From Vanilla planifolia (lineage: Eukaryota; Streptophyta; Magnoliopsida; Asparagales; Orchidaceae), in contig CM043877.1 in the NCBI GenBank assembly GCA_023846275.1, positions 17,280,607-17,344,606 of the forward strand: a stretch of 64,000 nucleotides of DNA, in the 5' to 3' direction. Below, piece after piece: positions 26,892 through 39,714 of the stretch (position 1 is its first letter; every line of letters begins with the position of its first letter). The notes beneath the pieces were generated by a model. It saw nothing but the letters and a program-made list of their open reading frames with translations. It had not been told where the DNA came from and searched no databases. The translations under genes were made by a program, and so were the position numbers.

Positions 26892-28322
26892 TTTCAAGCC
26901 CTCACCTCAACAAGTACCACGAGATAATAAAATCAACATCAGAGATTTTTCATTGCAATAACATCGAGTGAGGACAAGGAATAAAACCCAAGGTGGGACC
27001 CGACGATGAGACAAACCCCAACTCCTATTCAAACCCATTTCAAAATATAAACAAAGACATGTTTTTAAAAGTTTAATCACACCAAGCCCTCCCTTCTCTT
27101 ACACATCTAATGAAAAGGGCTCTCCTGTAGCAGCAACTTTCCCAGCTCTCGGTGTATTGGTTGCATGGGTTGCATGACCTATGACGTAAGCACTAAATGA
27201 GATTTGACATATCTCAGTAAATAAATCCACAATAATTAACCAAGTATGAAAGAGAAATCAATGAACAGACATACTATGAATAGTAAAGATGAATCATATG
27301 CATAAAACTAAAACCATACAAGATGTTATATATAATACCAGATGAAAATGCCAATTCCTTATTATTTCTGATTATAGGTGTGTTATTACCTGGCCTGATC
27401 CTCTTTGATGCATTATCCTCTACGGATCCAATCAAGAAATGACCTCCGACTGGCATCCAATCGAGCATATAACACTAGATAGATATCTGATCTGAAGATT
27501 GATACCCTGCGATCCCACACGCTGGGCCTAGTACCATCAGGCAGATATAATACCTATACCCTGCGATCCAATATACTGGGCCTCGTGTAATTCATCATGG
27601 GTTCATAGCACATAACATTAGTCAGATATCTGATCCGAAGATTAATAACTTGCGATCCAACACGCTGGACCTAGTGGTGCGAATAATGTTCTTTGAGAAT
27701 CTTAATTTTACTACCATTTTCCAACTATCAATTCAGATAATTGTGCTATATCAAAAGACCTTTCATTCCATATTATTTTTTTTATTTTATTTTCATACTG
27801 TAATGCTTCTTCCTTTTTATTTTATTTTCATACAATATTACTTCTTTCTTTTTAGTTTTTATGCAAATTAAATAAACAACCAAAGCACCATATGACAGTA
27901 AGAAATCCATGTTAAAACAAACACATATTAATGTGCTACATCATAGGGTTAGGGATTTATCTACTTGATTTCTTGCCCACTTCTGATTCTCATCGCCGGC
28001 AGTCACTGTCGCGCGTCGGAACTCCTCTAAGAGCACGGCGACGGCTATTGAAAATCTTGCATAGCTCCCAAAAGACTCTCCCTCGTTGGCTGTCACTGTC
28101 GCGTGCCATAACTCCTCTCAGAGCACAACAACAACCGTCAGAAATATCACACAACTCCCGGAAGACTCTCCCTTACACTCTTACAACCTCCCTGCTGCCG
28201 GTTAATTTTTGCAGAAGTGCTTTTCAAACGCACCCTGGTTAGCTTTTATGACCACGATTGAAATTTCTTGAACCCTCATGAACCGACATGCCAGAAGGCT
28301 CGTGAATCGACTATTTTGCATA
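26892..28322 (-). repeat. 5' LTR of the gypsy element, truncated
   Basis: It aligns with the 3' LTR from 26892 (TTTCAAGCC, the terminal TG altered to TT) to CTATTTTGCATA at 28322, where similarity stops. The last 325 bp or so of the LTR, including its TGTAACAG head, are missing. It retains about 240 bp that the 3' LTR has lost. Confidence 0.85.
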
Positions 28323-31300
28323 ATTGAATTAATAGGATCATGTATTCAAAAAGTAGTTGATGTAAGAAGAAATTTCTTAAAACTTATCTTTAGTTTATAA
28401 GCAATAGAAAAAATCTTAGGTTCAAGTAATAAAGAAATATATGGGATTATCTAAGGTATAATAAGTTTAGTGTAAAAAAATCTTATATTTTTTTAGTATG
28501 TAGGAACTTTCTTAAAAACTAAGGATTTGTACAAATTCTTAAACTTGAGATACATCAACTTACAAAGGAAAGCGATTTAGCTACCACACCCAATATAACT
28601 CAAGTGGGTGGTGAAATGACAAGATACACATTAGTAGAGTTCTTAGATTATAAACAAAGTTACACATTCACTTATACAAGCCAAAGAATTAGACGTAATC
28701 AGTAATCCCTCTTATAAGATGAAATCTTTTTTAGAATAGGAGTTATTCTAAGATTAACACATCTATTTCTCATTAGTATCTACTATCATTCTATTGTGGG
28801 TCCGACTGATACCACATTAATGGTATTGTAGATCTAATTGACTTATACGCTCTAAGGATAGTGCATATAATTTATTCAATTTATACTACTAATACCATAC
28901 TATTTAAGGATAATATTATAGGATCTCTACCAATTTATGATAATCATATTGTATGTTAAACATTAATACACCATACAATATTATCGAGTTTTCTCATACT
29001 TAACAAGATGACTTAATAGTAATGTATGAAAAGTATTGTATAATCTAATTAATTTTGTATAATTTTAGAATTTTGTATTCTGATTATTTTGAATATGTTT
29101 TGAGAAATTATTTTAATATTTTAATAAGAAAAGTTTTTTGAATGCATTCCCCAAGATAAATCTAAAGAAGTGGAAGGATAGTTTTAAAAGCTTCTATCGC
29201 TCATACTCAAAACCTCACTATTGTCCAAGTATCTCATAAAAAATATTCTAATTCTTATATTCTAAAACAAATAAAGATAACTCCAAGAATATTCTTCTCA
29301 TTGTTTACTTAAGCTTCATGTTTAGTACTTGTTACATACTCACCAAATATCATAATTAAGACTGTGCCAAAATCAAGCTTCTTTAATTGAGTTTACTTAT
29401 TCATTTTTTAGATTCATGATTTGAAAAACTTGAAAAAAGTATTAATAAAATAAGATAATAATTTTTTTAATATTAAGCTAGTGGTACATAGACCAAAGTT
29501 ACAATTATGATCTCTATTACTTTCATATTTAAGCCTATGGTTCTAATAACCTTTTATTCAATATTTTTCGTTCCTTTTTACTATTAGTTATGGGTTCAAT
29601 CCTTGGAACAAAGACTTTATATTTCAGTACCCTTTTATTTGAGTTACACCTTTAGACCACATTGTACAATGACGAGCACCATTATTGTCGATCCTATTTT
29701 TAGGTTACACATTTAGACTATACTCCAAAATGAGATACTCTATTATGAAATTACAATGATCAATCCCTTTGGATTTAAAAGCCATGTTCTTAAGATCAGT
29801 CTTTATTCTTGGCATTTAGATCCCTTTTGATACCTTTAATAACCTTACTCTATTGTATTTAATAAAAAAAAATATTATTTTCTTTTTTCTTTTGTTTCTA
29901 CAATTAGGTTATATGTCATATAGCATATATGATAAGGATTTTGATATTGTTTCTTTGTAAGCCCTCTATCTCACATTGGTTTCACAAATTTTTGATGTTG
30001 TTTGGTAATTATTTTAAATTCTAATACATAATAAATTACATAGTTCAAGTTATTATTAAATTCTTAACTTCCAATCTTTTGTGTTATTATTTAAACACCT
30101 GCTATTTTAACTAACTTGATATCATTGGGTTCCTAATAAATCATACTACTATTTTTGACATTCTTCTCCCTCTATTTGGGTTTTAACAGTTTTTTGGCGA
30201 TGTACAACTTTTATAATAAATAAATAAATTATAAAAAGAAAAACTAGTTAAAAAAAAGTTCTCATACCTTTGGAGATTTCATAATAAGCAATCATTTTCT
30301 CTTTTTTCATAAGCACAACCTAGTCCCTATAGAGAAGCTTATAGTGGTAAGGGTAAAAATGAATAATTTATTCCTTTTTAAGAATTTAAAAAAAATTCTT
30401 CTTTTTCAAAATTCATAACAATTCTAATTGATTTCAAAAATTATAAATTGTATATCGACTAATTCTTTGTGAAGAGTTATTTCTATTGACATGCCCAACC
30501 TATAATTCTAAGACACTTCAAAAATTAGCACATACTTCAAGACAACCAAAATTATTATTTCAAATATGCCTCTAAGAAATATAAATTATCTCTATGCAAA
30601 TCAAAATATTAGTATCACATATTGAAATATATAAATTTATTATATTATATATTATTTATGTAAAACTATAAATTATGGTCAATACAATCTCCTTATATTG
30701 TGAAAATTTCATCTTCAAATTTAAAAGAGCATCATATATTATCATTTCATTTCATCTTTGACATTCCACATTATTTCTCAATACATTGTCTCATTCATCC
30801 ATAATTCTAATTTGTTGCTCTTATTATGACATATCTGGTTGAATCTATATTTCTTATAAGTAATATTAGATGATATTACATGGCTCCAGCACGTATTTTT
30901 TTATAATGAGGGTTCCATATCATATTATCTTCTCCCCTTATACGACAAACTATAGCAATAATATGGCATAAGATTTGATGGCAATCCATACATCAAAGCC
31001 CTGTACTAAGTGATAACAATGACAGTCTCATCTCAAAACAATGGACAAGCATGAGATAATGTCTTAAAAAATTTACAACATTTACTTACATCTTATGACA
31101 AATGATAAATATATTGTTAAGTTTTATCACCTGATTTCAATGGACTTTCCTTTCTTTTTTCATTTATTCTTTATGTAACACATTGTATTGTACTTTCTCA
31201 CTTTATGTTTTTGTACTTTAACAATTAAATATGATCACTAATGCACATGATATATTTCATTGCATATGATGTTAATATCAATAACATGTTGTATGAGATA

Positions 31301-33564
31301 AGTACATATGCACATGATCATCAATGTCAAAAAAATGCTATGATGCTTACACAAAACCCATGCATTTTAAATGTACATATTCATAATCTACTTATATCAT
31401 AATTGCTTTAGTTTACTTGCCTGATTTCTTTGTCATTTTTTCATTGCTTTTCATTTCATATACAATTAAATTGTATACAACTTATCATGCTTTGCCAAAA
31501 ATATGAAATTCAAAGGTGACACCACAAACTTCCACTTTTTAATTCAAACAACCTAACTTCATGCATGAAATTTAGTAAGAAATCAACAAAGAAACTCTCA
31601 AGCTACACTTATGTTGCTTATCTTTCTCATGTTTATGTTAATATTTCACTTGCTTATGCTGATCCCGATGTTTTTTCCCTCAAGATTTTCTTATAGTTGG
31701 TATTAAGAATCCTCAAAATCCAACAAAATAAAATTCTAGACATATAGCCATTCAAAAAAATAATTAATTATATAAATCAAAAAATATTCAATCATATATT
31801 TCATTCTTCTTCCATCCTTCATAGCAACAATTAAAAAGACAATAATTACAAAAAGAGCCCTTCATCTATGGTTCTTACCTTAAACAATAACTTTCTTCCA
31901 AGCTACAATCTTTCATCTCCTTCCTTTCCAACCATAAGAGCTTTAAACATTACTTTGATGAACACTTCCTTACCTTTTTTATTCATTTAAATAATAATAA
32001 GAAAAATAAAAAAAATAACTTATTACTCAAGAAGAAAATCTCACCAATATTTCCTCCTCCTTTTATGGAGGCACTTGCTTGTACTCTTAAAGCTAACTCT
32101 GGTGATAACCATGTGACAATTGAGACTGAAGAGAGATTGAAGTGAATGCTAGGTGTTCTTGTAAGAGAGAGATTATTGGACAAGAAGTGACTCATAGTAA
32201 ATTTCAAAGTAAAGAGGTATCAAGATAAATTATCTTATATTGATTATTAATAAAGTCTAATATTTATATAAGATATCATAAACTTAAGATATTAAGATAT
32301 AATTTGAAGATAAAATATACTTAAGTTAACATGAGATGATTGAAGAGGACAATACCTCAACATAATGAGACTTAGATGTCATAAATCTCCTCCTTCAAAC
32401 CCAATGCAAACCTTTTTTTCATATTTATTCTTAAACTACAACCAAGTCTATTTCCTTCTTCCAACAACTTTGACTCTAGCTCTCTTTCTTTGAACACAAG
32501 CAAAGGGAATCGTAGAAGCTTTCTTGAAAAGCTAAACCCAAAGAACTTTTGTGAAAAAAAATTTGTAACTCTTTACTAGCTTCAGACATTAATTAGAGAA
32601 AGGAAAATATAAATCTAACAAGAAAAAATCAATTGATCTTCATAAATTATGATATACAAACATTTGAATTTTTTGTAATGAGTTTTATATAGAAAGTTGT
32701 TCATCAACAAAATCCAAATTACTTAGTTGAATACATTTCATAAGACTTATCAAAACAATATTATTTTATTTTATCTAAACAAAAATATAAAATATTAAAA
32801 TCAAATCCAAATATTTAAAGCTTAACACAAAAAAAAAATATAAACTATTATGTAGACATACATTGTGATCTTATAACCAATTTACAAAAATATATCTTTC
32901 TAATAAATTTTCTCATATTTATCAAATTTTAAAAAAATTAAATATAATATTTTATTCAAATATATTATGTAAATATATAAATAAAGTTTTCAAATGTCAC
33001 ATTATATCAACAAAATATATGCCAATTTTTAAACAAAAATTAAATCAATATAATTCACTTTTTTATTTTGGCAAAACATTGGTGAAATAAAGCTATAAGA
33101 TTAAATAACCATCCCATAACATATAATTTATTGAATTTAAAAATAAATAATAACCACAGTGATTTTTTATAGCCACAGCTTTTCAACTGACCGATGATAA
33201 TTTCTGCTGCCCAAAGCCGAGGCAATAATGGGGCCCATTGGCAATGGGAATGGGCCCCTCTGATGCTATTCACGCACTCTTATTATGCGAAGGACTTCCT
33301 CACTGTTCAACGTGAATAACATGTGAGCTTTTGTGTTGTGCGGAAGAGAAGATCGTGTAAGCTTTCAAAGCACTAATATATTTTAAATATATAAACCTTT
33401 TATTCTATTATGTATACTAAATGAGCTTCAAAAGATGTCCGAAAACAAAATTAAAAAGAACTTTTGAAAATAAGTTTTATTTAAATTTTAATAAGAAATA
33501 TTTGCTAGAATTATCATACTTTTTAATTTCAAATTATAGATTAAAAATCATTTTACAAATTATA
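28323..33564. other. AT-rich intergenic DNA, unassigned
   Basis: More than 5 kb without recognisable genes. Several stretches (about 28800-29050, 30880-31100) show the CATATCATA/ATGATA-rich texture seen in the decayed LTR element at 13.8-20.6 kb and may be old LTR remnants. An open frame at 31983-32207 (- strand) has no recognisable domain. A GC-richer patch lies at 33180-33310. Confidence 0.4.
33230..33258. repeat. Perfect 10-bp inverted repeat GGGGCCCATT / AATGGGCCCC
   Basis: The arms at 33230-33239 and 33249-33258 are exact reverse complements separated by 9 bases. Each arm contains TGGGCC/GGCCCA, the plant 'site II' core known from promoters bound by TCP factors. No adjacent gene was found, so any role is inference. 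Confidence 0.7.
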
Positions 33565-33581
33565 TCTCATCATTACTTTCC
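33565..33581. repeat. Target-site duplication of the LINE, left copy
   Basis: TCTCATCATTACTTTCC, 17 bp, identical to 40170-40186. Confidence 0.93.
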
Positions 33582-33620
33582 TGAAATAAGCCTTTATTAA
33601 ACATAAGCATGCGGCATCCC

Positions 33621-36600
33621 TTAAGGGGGATCGAACAGGAAATCCAAATACATTAACTTGCAAAGCGGCTCAGGGAGAGGCACACCCCGTCCCCAGCTGA
33701 AGCTGGACCAGCACGCAGCACGCGCCACCCAGTCCGCCGGCGCGTTACCTTCTCTATAAATACAGGAGATGACAAGGGCGTCAAGATCGCGGGCATGGAG
33801 AATTGCATTGGCAAATACACCCCTCGTGGGCTCCTGGGCAAGGAGATCACGCACTTCCAGCATGGCCTGCGTTGAGTCGGTTTGGAACTCGATGGCCCGA
33901 GCGTCCGGGAATGCAGATCTAGCCACTTCAAAGGCCTCCAACAAGGCATAGACTTCCATGGCTCCACTCGCTTGAGAGATTACTTTCTTTCCAAACACCA
34001 GCAGGGGCTTCCCCACATGATCCCTAGCAACCAGGCCAAGGCCCGCCGAGTGATCCCCAACAGCTGCATCACAGTTGAATTTGACCCATCCAGTGGGAGG
34101 AGGAACCCAGTTTTGGGCTACATTCAGTTCAGGTGAACTGAGCGGGTTCCCGCAGGACATGGAAGGACGCGTTCAGTGAAGCAGAGCGACCTCAATTTGC
34201 AGCTTGCGTAGGATAAGACTGTAGTTTGGCCTTTCATCGTAGTGCTTCTTCGCATTGCGGAATTCCCAGATGTAGTACATTGCCGTGGCAAGGGTAGCAG
34301 CGTGCTTCCAACTATTGGCAACGCTCCGTGCAGGTGCTGCCACAAATTCAAAGAGCCTCTGCAAGAAGGAATGCCCAGTGCCCGCACCATGATGAAGACC
34401 AAGTGCAGATATGGCCTCACGAAGTTGGTTACTGCGCCAGAAAGCCTGTGCATACGGGCACTCCCAGATAAAATGTTCCGGCGTCTCGTCCGCAATACAA
34501 CCCAAAACGCAGCTACTGCACTCAGCAAGTCTTCTACGGGCCAGCCAAACTGCAGTAGGGAGGTGATCACCTATCAGCTGCCAAAGGAAGAGTTTCACCC
34601 TAGGCAGAGTCTTAAGTTTCCAGATCATCTTAAGATACTCCGAGTTAACTCCCACGTCCTCAGCCATATTAGCACCACGCATTTGCGAGTAAAGTTTTAG
34701 GTTGTTGACCCGGGGCGACTCCGTCTGCACCTGCAAAAGCATGTCCTGGTTACGTGCCCAAGGCAGATGCAGGACGCGGTCAAGAAGGAGGTCTAATGCT
34801 TGCTTCGTTCCAAACACCCACCTCAACAATGCATGCACTAACGTGAATAGGCCAGTCCACCTCCATGTTAATGAACGTAGGCCACAAGCAAATTGGGAGC
34901 ACACCAATCCAGTTATCTTCAGCAAATAAGACACCCTTGTCGTCGCCAATTCTCTACACAAAGTTTGCAAGGGTGCCCGGCATACCAGCAACAAGATGCC
35001 TACAAGCAAGAGATGCCCTCTGCGGAGACTTAACAAGGGAATGAGCAGCGCCGTATTTAGCAGCCATAATGCACACCCACGGGTTCTTCTCACGCCCAAT
35101 CAATCTTCTGCAGTGTTTCATGATCAAGACTCGTTGCCAAGTGAGCAGGTCAAGGAGGCCAAGGCCCCCCGCTTCCTTAGGCAGAGTGATCTTCTCCCAG
35201 CTAGCATAATGCATCCTCCGTTCACCCGTAGCACCACACCAAAGAAATTTCCTAATCTTCCGCTCCGCCACGTCAATGGCGCTCTTCGGCAGAGCACAGT
35301 GGCTCAGCAGATGAGTGGGGATAGAGTTGAGGACGCATTTAATCATGGCAATCCTCCCAGCAAGCGATAGGTGCCTGATGCGCCATTTCATCACCTGATC
35401 ATCAATCTTTTGGAGCAAGAAGTTAACATCCTTAAACTTAATTGGCTTTGCCGAGATTGGAACTCCCAGATAGCAGAGATTCTCCCCATGCGCCATATGC
35501 AATTTCCTCGCAATCAGCTTCTTCCTTTTAGTACTGGTGAATTTGCTAAAAAAAACCTTAGATTTTGCAAGGTTGACACTCAAACCTGTGGCGCTGCAAA
35601 ACTTCTGCATGGCCAGATTAACTGCATGCGCAGCAGCACGAGTAGCCAAAGCATATACCAGAATATCATCAGCAAACAAAAGGTGGGATACAAGCGGAGA
35701 TTCCTTCCCAGGACTAAACCCCAGCAGCGATCTGGACTCATAATTGTGCATGATAGTGGAGAAATACTCCGTCACCAAAGTGAACAGATACAGCGAGAGG
35801 GGGCAGCCCTGCCGCAAACCACGTTGGGCATGAATCCAAGGAAGCCGAGAGCCATTAAGCAGTACAGCATATCTAGGGTTAACGATACACGCCTCAACCC
35901 ATTCGCACCAAGTAGACGGAAAGCCCATAGCTTTCAGGATGTTCATCACACTCCCCCATTGCACCGAGTCATAGGCTTGCTCCATATCCACTTTAACCGC
36001 CATGAGCCCAGCCCTCGCAGAGGAAGAGTGCATTCGCGAGGCCATTTCCTGGGCCATGAAGATATTGTCTGCAATACATCTTCCAGGCACAAACGCGCCC
36101 TGTTCACTTGAAATGAGGAGAGGGAGGATTAGCTTTAGCCTTTCAACAAGAACTCGTGCAACGACTTTGTAGATGAAGTTGCATAAGCTAATTGGCCTGA
36201 ACTGTTCTGGCCTGCATGCGCCATGAGATTTCGGAACAAGTACAACGAGGGTATCCTTCCAGCAACTAGGCATTTGCTTTCCAGCAAAGAAAGAGAGCAC
36301 AGCACTGATGGTGTCCCCCTGAGTGATCTGCCAATATCCCTGGACGAACTCCGCAGTAACCCCATCCAGGCCCGGGGCTTTGTTTCTCCTAGCAGCTTTG
36401 ATGGCTGCGAAGATCTCCTGTTCAGTGACAGGGCAGGCCAGTAAGGTTGCCTGGGCTTCACTAACCCTGGCGTGAGGCAAATGCTTCAGGATAGGTAAAG
36501 ACGTAGTCCCACCGCCCCACTTCATCTGAAAGAAAGGTTCCAAGACTGCACACATAGAATCCAGCGAGGTGACCATGCAACCCGAATCATCCTTCAACTG

Positions 36601-37743
36601 GGTGATGAGATTGTTGCGGGTGCGTGCAGTCGCGGCTGCATGGAAGAATCGAGTATTACGATCTACCAGATGAATCCAGTGGAGTTTTGCCCTTTGCCAC
36701 CACCAACGCTCCTCCAGCGCACAGCCGCGGTGGAAATCCAAAATTAGCTGCCCAAGACGGCAGTGTTCCTCTTCATTTAATCCCTCCAGAGACTCTTTGA
36801 TTTGCAAAGAATTGATGCTGTGTTCTAGATTAGCATTGGTACTCATAATATCACCAACCTCCAGCTTGCTCCATGAGCGCAGAGCCAGAAGCGACCTGCG
36901 AAACTTGGTTGAAAGGGCCTCCATATAGTTTCCCTTAGTACGCCTACTCCAGGCCTGATGCACGACCCCCATTGCCTTCGGAAATTGCAGCCAGACGCTC
37001 TCAAACTGAATGCGGCGCATACAAGCAGGCCTTCGTCCCCCCTCAATGTCAATAAAGAGGGGACAATGATCAGAACCAATCCACATGAGGTGAGCAACAG
37101 AGCAGCCCGGGAATGCACGCATGCCCGCAATATTCATCAACGCTCTATCCAGCCTCTCAAGAATCCTTGCACCCCCTTCCTTACCATTGCACCACGTAAA
37201 TTTACTCCCAATGAACATGAGATCCACCAGCTGGATGTCTTGAATTGCATCCACAAACTCTTGCTGCAAGCTGCTGAATTTAAATTTCCTTCCCCCCTTC
37301 TTCTCACCCTGCGACATGACAATATTGAAGTCGCCGGCAACCAGCAGTGGGCCAGCACTCTCAGCCTCCTGCCTTAGAAAGTTCCACAATTCCTTCCGTT
37401 TCAAGGATTCCCTCGGCCCATAGACGACACAACACTTGAGGACAGCGCCTCCCAGAATGCCCAGTTCAAACGACACCGCGTGCATGAACGAGCGAATGGA
37501 GTTCACCACCAGACAGCTCCTCCAAAGGACAACAATACCAGCAGATTTCCCCACCGAAGGTTGAACCACGTGGTTCCAATCCTTGCCAAGCAAACGATCA
37601 ACATCCCTCCGCGCAAAGCTTTGAGCACGGGTCTCAACTAGGGCGACTACTCCAATCTTGCTTTCACGCACAAGCCTCTGGAGAAAGCACCTCGACTTCT
37701 TGCCATAGATGCCCCTGATATTCCAAACTAAAATTTTAGTCAT
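33621..37743 (-). pseudogene. LINE ORF2: endonuclease, RT, zf-RVT, RNase H
   Basis: From the ATG at 37743 an open 929-codon stretch encodes an AP-type endonuclease (NIRG at 8-11, VETR 36-39, AGDFNI 136-141, SDHCP 224-228) and the reverse transcriptase (APGLDGVTAEF near 456-466, FRPISLCNFIYK 515-526, MEQAYD 587-592, RGLRQGCPLS 641-650, catalytic LLFADDILVYA around 688-698). It stops at TAG 34954-34956. The same frame continues as RIGDDKGVLFAEDNW to a frameshift near 34800. Beyond it another frame (34173 to about 34800) gives FLWQLIGDHLPTAVWLARRR (zf-RVT) and ends at TGA 34173-34175, where copy 1 has AAA (Lys). RNase H (VKFNCDAAVGDHSAG, GLVARDHVGKP) then runs to TAA 33621-33623. Non-functional as read. 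Confidence 0.9.
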
Positions 37744-37952
37744 AAAAGGAAGAGTAGAAGGTACCTCTCAGCATCATAGGAGCATAGCACAATAGCCAGG
37801 GAATTGGCCTCAATCCTCCGCCCTCCAGGGTCATCACCAGAGCATCAAGCAGCATGGGGAAGTGCCGCTTGAATAACATCAGCTGCCAACGTCCTTCAAG
37901 TGGAATGAGCCATATACTGCAAGCCACGAATTGCAGTAAGAAGGGGAGCCCC

Positions 37953-38189
37953 CTAACCCCCAACGCGGAGGGCAGTTTCCTTCCGGAGGGAAGCATCATT
38001 TCGGGAGTTGACTACCGTCGCCCTGTCATCATCCAGCAGCGGCGCCTTTCCTTTTATATCTTGCACATGGAGACTTCGATAACTCCTGCTAGGAGGCCTC
38101 CCTCTAGACTGGGAAGTGCTCCTCATTCTCATTCTCATTCTTCCCCTTTTACTGCCTCCCTCCTCAGCATGCTTTGCTATTGTAGACAT
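37953..38189 (-). CDS. 78-codon Arg/Ser-rich frame overlapping the ORF1 end
   Basis: It starts at an ATG 25 bases before the end of ORF1, in another frame, and fills much of the ORF1-ORF2 gap. It contains a basic repeat-like run (RMRMRMRS, SQSRGRPPSRSYRS). It could be an old C-terminal part of ORF1 separated by a frameshift, a short real frame, or chance. No domain is recognised. Confidence 0.25.
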   Translation of the reverse strand: MSTIAKHAEEGGSKRGRMRMRMRSTSQSRGRPPSRSYRSLHVQDIKGKAPLLDDDRATVVNSRNDASLRKETALRVGG

Positions 38190-39714
38190 TCCCTGAGGGT
38201 TGCGGCTTCGCGCTCATGGCCAATTTCCTCCTCCTCGGTTGGACCACCATCCACGGGCCCAGGTTCTCCTTGTTGGGGCCCTCCTCGTTGTCCAGGGCAG
38301 GGCAGATATTCACACCATCCGATCCAACCTGCGAGTCTCGCGAAGTCGCGTTGAAGTCCCTAAGGACAGCTGGGATATCAGGTGATACCCTCGAGGCTGA
38401 GGCCCTCTCAGGGCCCTTCATCAAAGTCCGCCCATCTCCCCTAACAGTCGCTGCAGTAGCATTCCCCGTCGCCCTAGTTTTACATTGCTCCGCAGAGTGA
38501 CCCGCAAGTCCGCACGCGAAGCAGATTTTGGGAAGCCCCTCATACTTAAAAGGCTGGAAGGAACGCCCCATAGACCCCCTCAACCACATACCCGACTTCA
38601 GTGGCTTCGATAAGTCCACCCTGACGCAAACCCGGGCAAAAGACGAGCGCTGCATGTCCGCCGTCCAGCCATCAAGGAGAATTGGATCGCCCACCGCCTT
38701 CGCGATTCTGAGGATGTTCTCAACATCCCAATAGACCAGAGGAAGGGCTGGGAATCTAACCCAGACTGGGGCGCACATCGCCGTAGAGGCACTGGGTCGG
38801 AAATCAGGGGACCACAGGTCCAATCCCATGGCCAGGCCAGCAACTTGCCATGGGCCTCCAAACCACACAGCATTTCTGTCTTCCATTGAGTCAAAGTGAA
38901 GACAGAAACATCCCGAAGAGATATCAAAGATTCGAAAGTTCTTCAGGTGCCCCCATCGTCTCTGAAGTACCCGAGCAATGACAAAGAATGGGAGGGAGCT
39001 ACCATACACTTGCCCCACCAGGTCAAACCTATGGAACTCAATACGCCTGAGACAGGCATCATCAGACATGATGACCTCATCATTGTCAACAGGGTCATCC
39101 ATGGATGCAGCCCTATCCTTTACGTCAACTGCAGCCGGCTTCACAAAGGAGGCCACTACCCCATTTGGCATGGCAAACTTGGACGTTAGAGCATCCTTGA
39201 AGCTGACCTTGTTGGCCTGAACCGCTGCGCTGGAAGGATTCAAGTCCTGCAGAGTAGCACCGTCAGGTGCTACAACAGTCGCATTAATTACAGTGGCCAA
39301 TGCACTGGCACCCACAGTTTGAGAAACTTCCACCGTCTCACCAACTAAGCCTCTCTGCTCATCTCCAGTCCGCGCCTGCGACAGCACTGGGGGGGCCGAG
39401 GACACACCTTCCTCAGAAATACCCGCATCCGCATTCGAGGAACTGGCCGAGATATTTGAAATTTCAAGCTCGTGCAGGAGATACCCATCCTTTCCATCAA
39501 TGACCGACATCCCAATCACCAGCCCTTTCTTGCCCTTGCCTCCAACCTCTTCTTCACCAGCATCCTCCGCGCACTCCCTGTCCGGAGATACACTTCCACA
39601 AGTTTTGGACTTCCTGTTGCTTTTTCGGCATTTGGAGCCAGCCATGAGACTTAACGAGGAGCCGCAAGGTGCATGCAAAGCAGGTCGGACCTTATACATA
39701 GAAACTGCAGCCAA
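38164..39714 (-). CDS. LINE ORF1: gag-like RNA-binding protein, DUF4283 + CCHC
   Basis: An intact 516-codon frame. The N-terminal 220 residues are low-complexity and acidic to Ser/Ala-rich. Residues about 228-380 fit DUF4283 (FHRFDLVGQVYG, GGPWQVAGLAMGLDLWSPDF, PVWVRFPALPLVYWDVE, FARVCVRVDLSKPL), the domain usual in ORF1 of plant L1 elements. It is followed by the zinc knuckle CFACGLAGHSAEQC (398-411, C-x2-C-x4-H-x4-C) and the C-terminal GPWMVVQPRRRK motif, also typical. The known role of such proteins is binding the element's RNA in the ribonucleoprotein. I chose the first ATG of the frame; a second ATG at residue 24 (MAGSKCRK) also looks natural, because many plant ORF1 proteins begin like that. 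Confidence 0.85.
   Translation of the reverse strand: MAAVSMYKVRPALHAPCGSSLSLMAGSKCRKSNRKSKTCGSVSPDRECAEDAGEEEVGGKGKKGLVIGMSVIDGKDGYLLHELEISNISASSSNADAGISEEGVSSAPPVLSQARTGDEQRGLVGETVEVSQTVGASALATVINATVVAPDGATLQDLNPSSAAVQANKVSFKDALTSKFAMPNGVVASFVKPAAVDVKDRAASMDDPVDNDEVIMSDDACLRRIEFHRFDLVGQVYGSSLPFFVIARVLQRRWGHLKNFRIFDISSGCFCLHFDSMEDRNAVWFGGPWQVAGLAMGLDLWSPDFRPSASTAMCAPVWVRFPALPLVYWDVENILRIAKAVGDPILLDGWTADMQRSSFARVCVRVDLSKPLKSGMWLRGSMGRSFQPFKYEGLPKICFACGLAGHSAEQCKTRATGNATAATVRGDGRTLMKGPERASASRVSPDIPAVLRDFNATSRDSQVGSDGVNICPALDNEEGPNKENLGPWMVVQPRRRKLAMSAKPQPSGNVYNSKAC

Larger units (their letters stand above)
20613..28322 (-). mobile_element. Ty3/gypsy LTR retrotransposon, decayed, 5' LTR truncated
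   Basis: On the - strand the order is 5' LTR (28322-26892, truncated), PBS (26887-26875), gag, protease, RT, RNase H, integrase, PPT (22195-22179), 3' LTR (22178-20613). The PR-RT-RH-INT order is diagnostic of Ty3/gypsy. RT and integrase wording ([20 protein letters not shown]) and a C-terminal stretch like VLWHGQTEREA..EVETDMI suggest a chromovirus of the Tekay/Del type; this is inference. Every gene contains stops or frameshifts. The outer 330 bases or so of the 5' LTR are missing, so no target duplication can be expected. Confidence 0.88.
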
